The notes under the pieces were generated by a model. That model ran no database searches and was not told the DNA's origin. It saw only the letters and a program-made list of their open reading frames with translations. Below, piece by piece: positions 63,084-64,000 of a stretch of DNA of 64,000 bases; within the stretch, counting starts at the first letter, position 1, and every line of letters starts with the position of its first letter. This stretch comes from Phaeoceros laevis (lineage: Eukaryota > Anthocerotophyta > Anthocerotopsida > Notothyladales). The stretch covers positions 61,838 to 125,837 of the forward strand of contig JBNGIQ010009468.1 of the NCBI GenBank assembly GCA_049999765.1. Direction: 5' to 3'. The translations under genes and the position numbers were made by a program.

Positions 63084-64000
63084 ATGCACATGGGTAGCAT
63101 TGCATTCGCAGCAGTTGCTGCCTTCATTCTTATCTGTACTACTGTGGTGAGTCTTCCTTCCATCTTGAAAGCTCTTATAAAAATCTTGAAGCATTCTTTC
63201 TTGGCCTAATATTGTGGATAAATTTCCATCTTGTGTTACTTGCAGGTCCCGGTGACCGCAGCCACCCGCGGGTCTGATGGCGGTGCAGCTCCGGCTCGCA
63301 CTGCTCGCAAACTCTTATCTGAGCAGGACGCAAACTTTAACCCAAACGTGGTAGCATACTGGAACCAGAAACTGGAGAACCTTCGGATGCCGGAAGCAAT
63401 GGCCAGCCTGGTGTCCCGCCTCTCGCCAAAGGATGCCACCCGATTCCAGGAGGCCATCACCTCCAAGAAGTTGCTCGACCCCAGCCAAGACTCCTTGGCT
63501 GCCAGCTTCTGCTCGGCTGCCGGGCTCCTCTGCACGAATTCACAGTCTTCCGAGGAGCACGTTGATGGTCAGGGTTCCGGAGGCCCCGTGGATAAGCAAA
63601 TCTTCTGGAGGAATCCCTACTACGGGAATGCCTTACCGAATTCACAGTCTTCCGAGGAGCACGTTGATGGTCAGGGTTCCGGAGGCCCCGTGGACAAGCA
63701 AATCGTCTGGAGGAATCCCTACCACGGGAATGCCTTACCGAATTCACAGTCTTCCGAGGAGTACGTTGATGGTCAGGGTTCCGGAGGCCCCGTGGACAAG
63801 CAAATTTTCTGGAGGAATCCCTACTACGGGAATGCCTTACCGAATTCACAGTCTTCCGAGGAGCACGTTGATGGTCAGGGTTCCGGAGGCCCCGTGGATA
63901 AGCAAATCTTCTGGAGGAATCCCTACTACGGGAATGCCTTACCGAATTCACAGTCTTCCGAGGAGCACGTTGATGGTCAGGGTTCCGGAGGCCCCGTGGA
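63084..64000 (+). CDS. PG1beta-like BURP-type cell-wall protein, N-terminal part (3' partial)
   Basis: Secreted wall protein related to the non-catalytic beta subunit of polygalacturonase. Exon 1 (63084-63146) encodes a signal peptide, MHMGSIAFAAVAAFILICTT; exon 2 starts at 63246. The pre-repeat domain reads NPNVVAYWNQKLENLRMPEA, then MASLVSRLSPKDATRFQEAI and LAASFCSAAGLLC. This matches the N-terminal part of plant PG1beta proteins ('YWNKxI...LPxP...LSPxxAxxF...FCSxAxLxC'). From about 63535 it becomes near-identical 34-residue repeats (see separate entry) and leaves the window in frame, so the BURP domain expected at the C-terminus is not seen. The repeat differs from the short FTxYG repeats usual in this family, so the full family label is inferred. 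Confidence 0.75.
63535..64000 (+). repeat. 102-bp tandem repeats encoding a 34-residue unit
   Basis: The word CACAGTCTTCCGAGGAG starts at 63541, 63643, 63745, 63847 and 63949, exactly 102 bp apart. Each unit encodes NSQSSEEHVDGQGSGGPVDK then QIFWRNPYYGNALP, with only rare changes (EEY for EEH, IVW for IFW, PYH for PYY). At least four full units plus the start of a fifth are present; the array runs off the end. Confidence 0.95.

Noticed and set aside
63457-63951. Minus-strand open frame of 164 residues opposite the wall-protein repeats
   Set aside because: It is the mirror of the 102-bp repeat; the plus strand has a signal peptide, splice sites and family similarity, so the minus frame is a by-product.
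1-64000. CRISPR array, bacterial operons, or insertion sequences
   Set aside because: Spliced genes, plastid leaders and plant-specific families show this is plant nuclear DNA; the direct repeats seen are too few and too irregular for CRISPR.

Overview
The window is nuclear DNA of a land plant. Most genes have short GT-AG introns, several products carry plastid-type leaders, and two large intron-less PLS-class pentatricopeptide-repeat (PPR) genes are present. One PPR gene ends in a variant DYW domain whose last three residues are Gly-Arg-Pro. That variant is known from hornworts, lycophytes and ferns and is absent from seed plants, so a fern or another seed-free vascular plant is my best guess; the exact taxon cannot be fixed from sequence alone. 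Six runs of N (four of 100, two of 10) mark assembly joins.

Left part (1-17,100): the 3' part of AUG6 (augmin subunit 6), a plastid-type 2,3-bisphosphoglycerate-dependent phosphoglycerate mutase, an AT-rich repeat-bearing stretch, the variant DYW PPR gene, and a carotenoid-isomerase-like FAD oxidoreductase.

Middle (17,970-50,350): an unusually short TMEM131-like membrane protein with polyglutamine tracts; a 3.3 kb gene-poor stretch; a head-to-head pair made of a NIT1-type amidase and a SAM methyltransferase; a GRAS regulator of the LISCL type; the plastid Fe-S carrier HCF101 (15 exons reconstructed); a decayed F-box gene; a second PPR gene; ribosomal protein eL29; an MRS2/CorA magnesium channel; and the mRNA 3'-end/tRNA-splicing kinase CLP1 (10 exons reconstructed).

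Right part (51,900-64,000): a two-B3-domain transcription factor with four exact 19-residue repeats, each pairing a SUMO-acceptor consensus with a SUMO-interaction core. After it comes a region of broken gene copies from about 54,000 to 62,200: a TMEM208 chimera, leucine-rich-repeat fragments in a duplicated hairpin-bearing block, a TAD3 gene split into two oppositely oriented halves, and a frameshifted tRNA 2-thiouridylase. The window ends in a PG1beta/BURP-type wall protein with near-identical 34-residue repeats running off the edge.

The genes are not co-regulated in any visible way beyond the divergent amidase/methyltransferase pair. Several products would act in organelles (phosphoglycerate mutase, HCF101, isomerase-like enzyme, PPR proteins). 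Exon coordinates were joined by hand using splice dinucleotides, reading phase and family similarity; individual boundaries could be off by a base or so. The most interesting items are the SUMO/SIM repeat array in the B3 protein, the Gly-Arg-Pro DYW variant, the split and inverted TAD3 gene, and the 102-bp repeat array of the wall protein.
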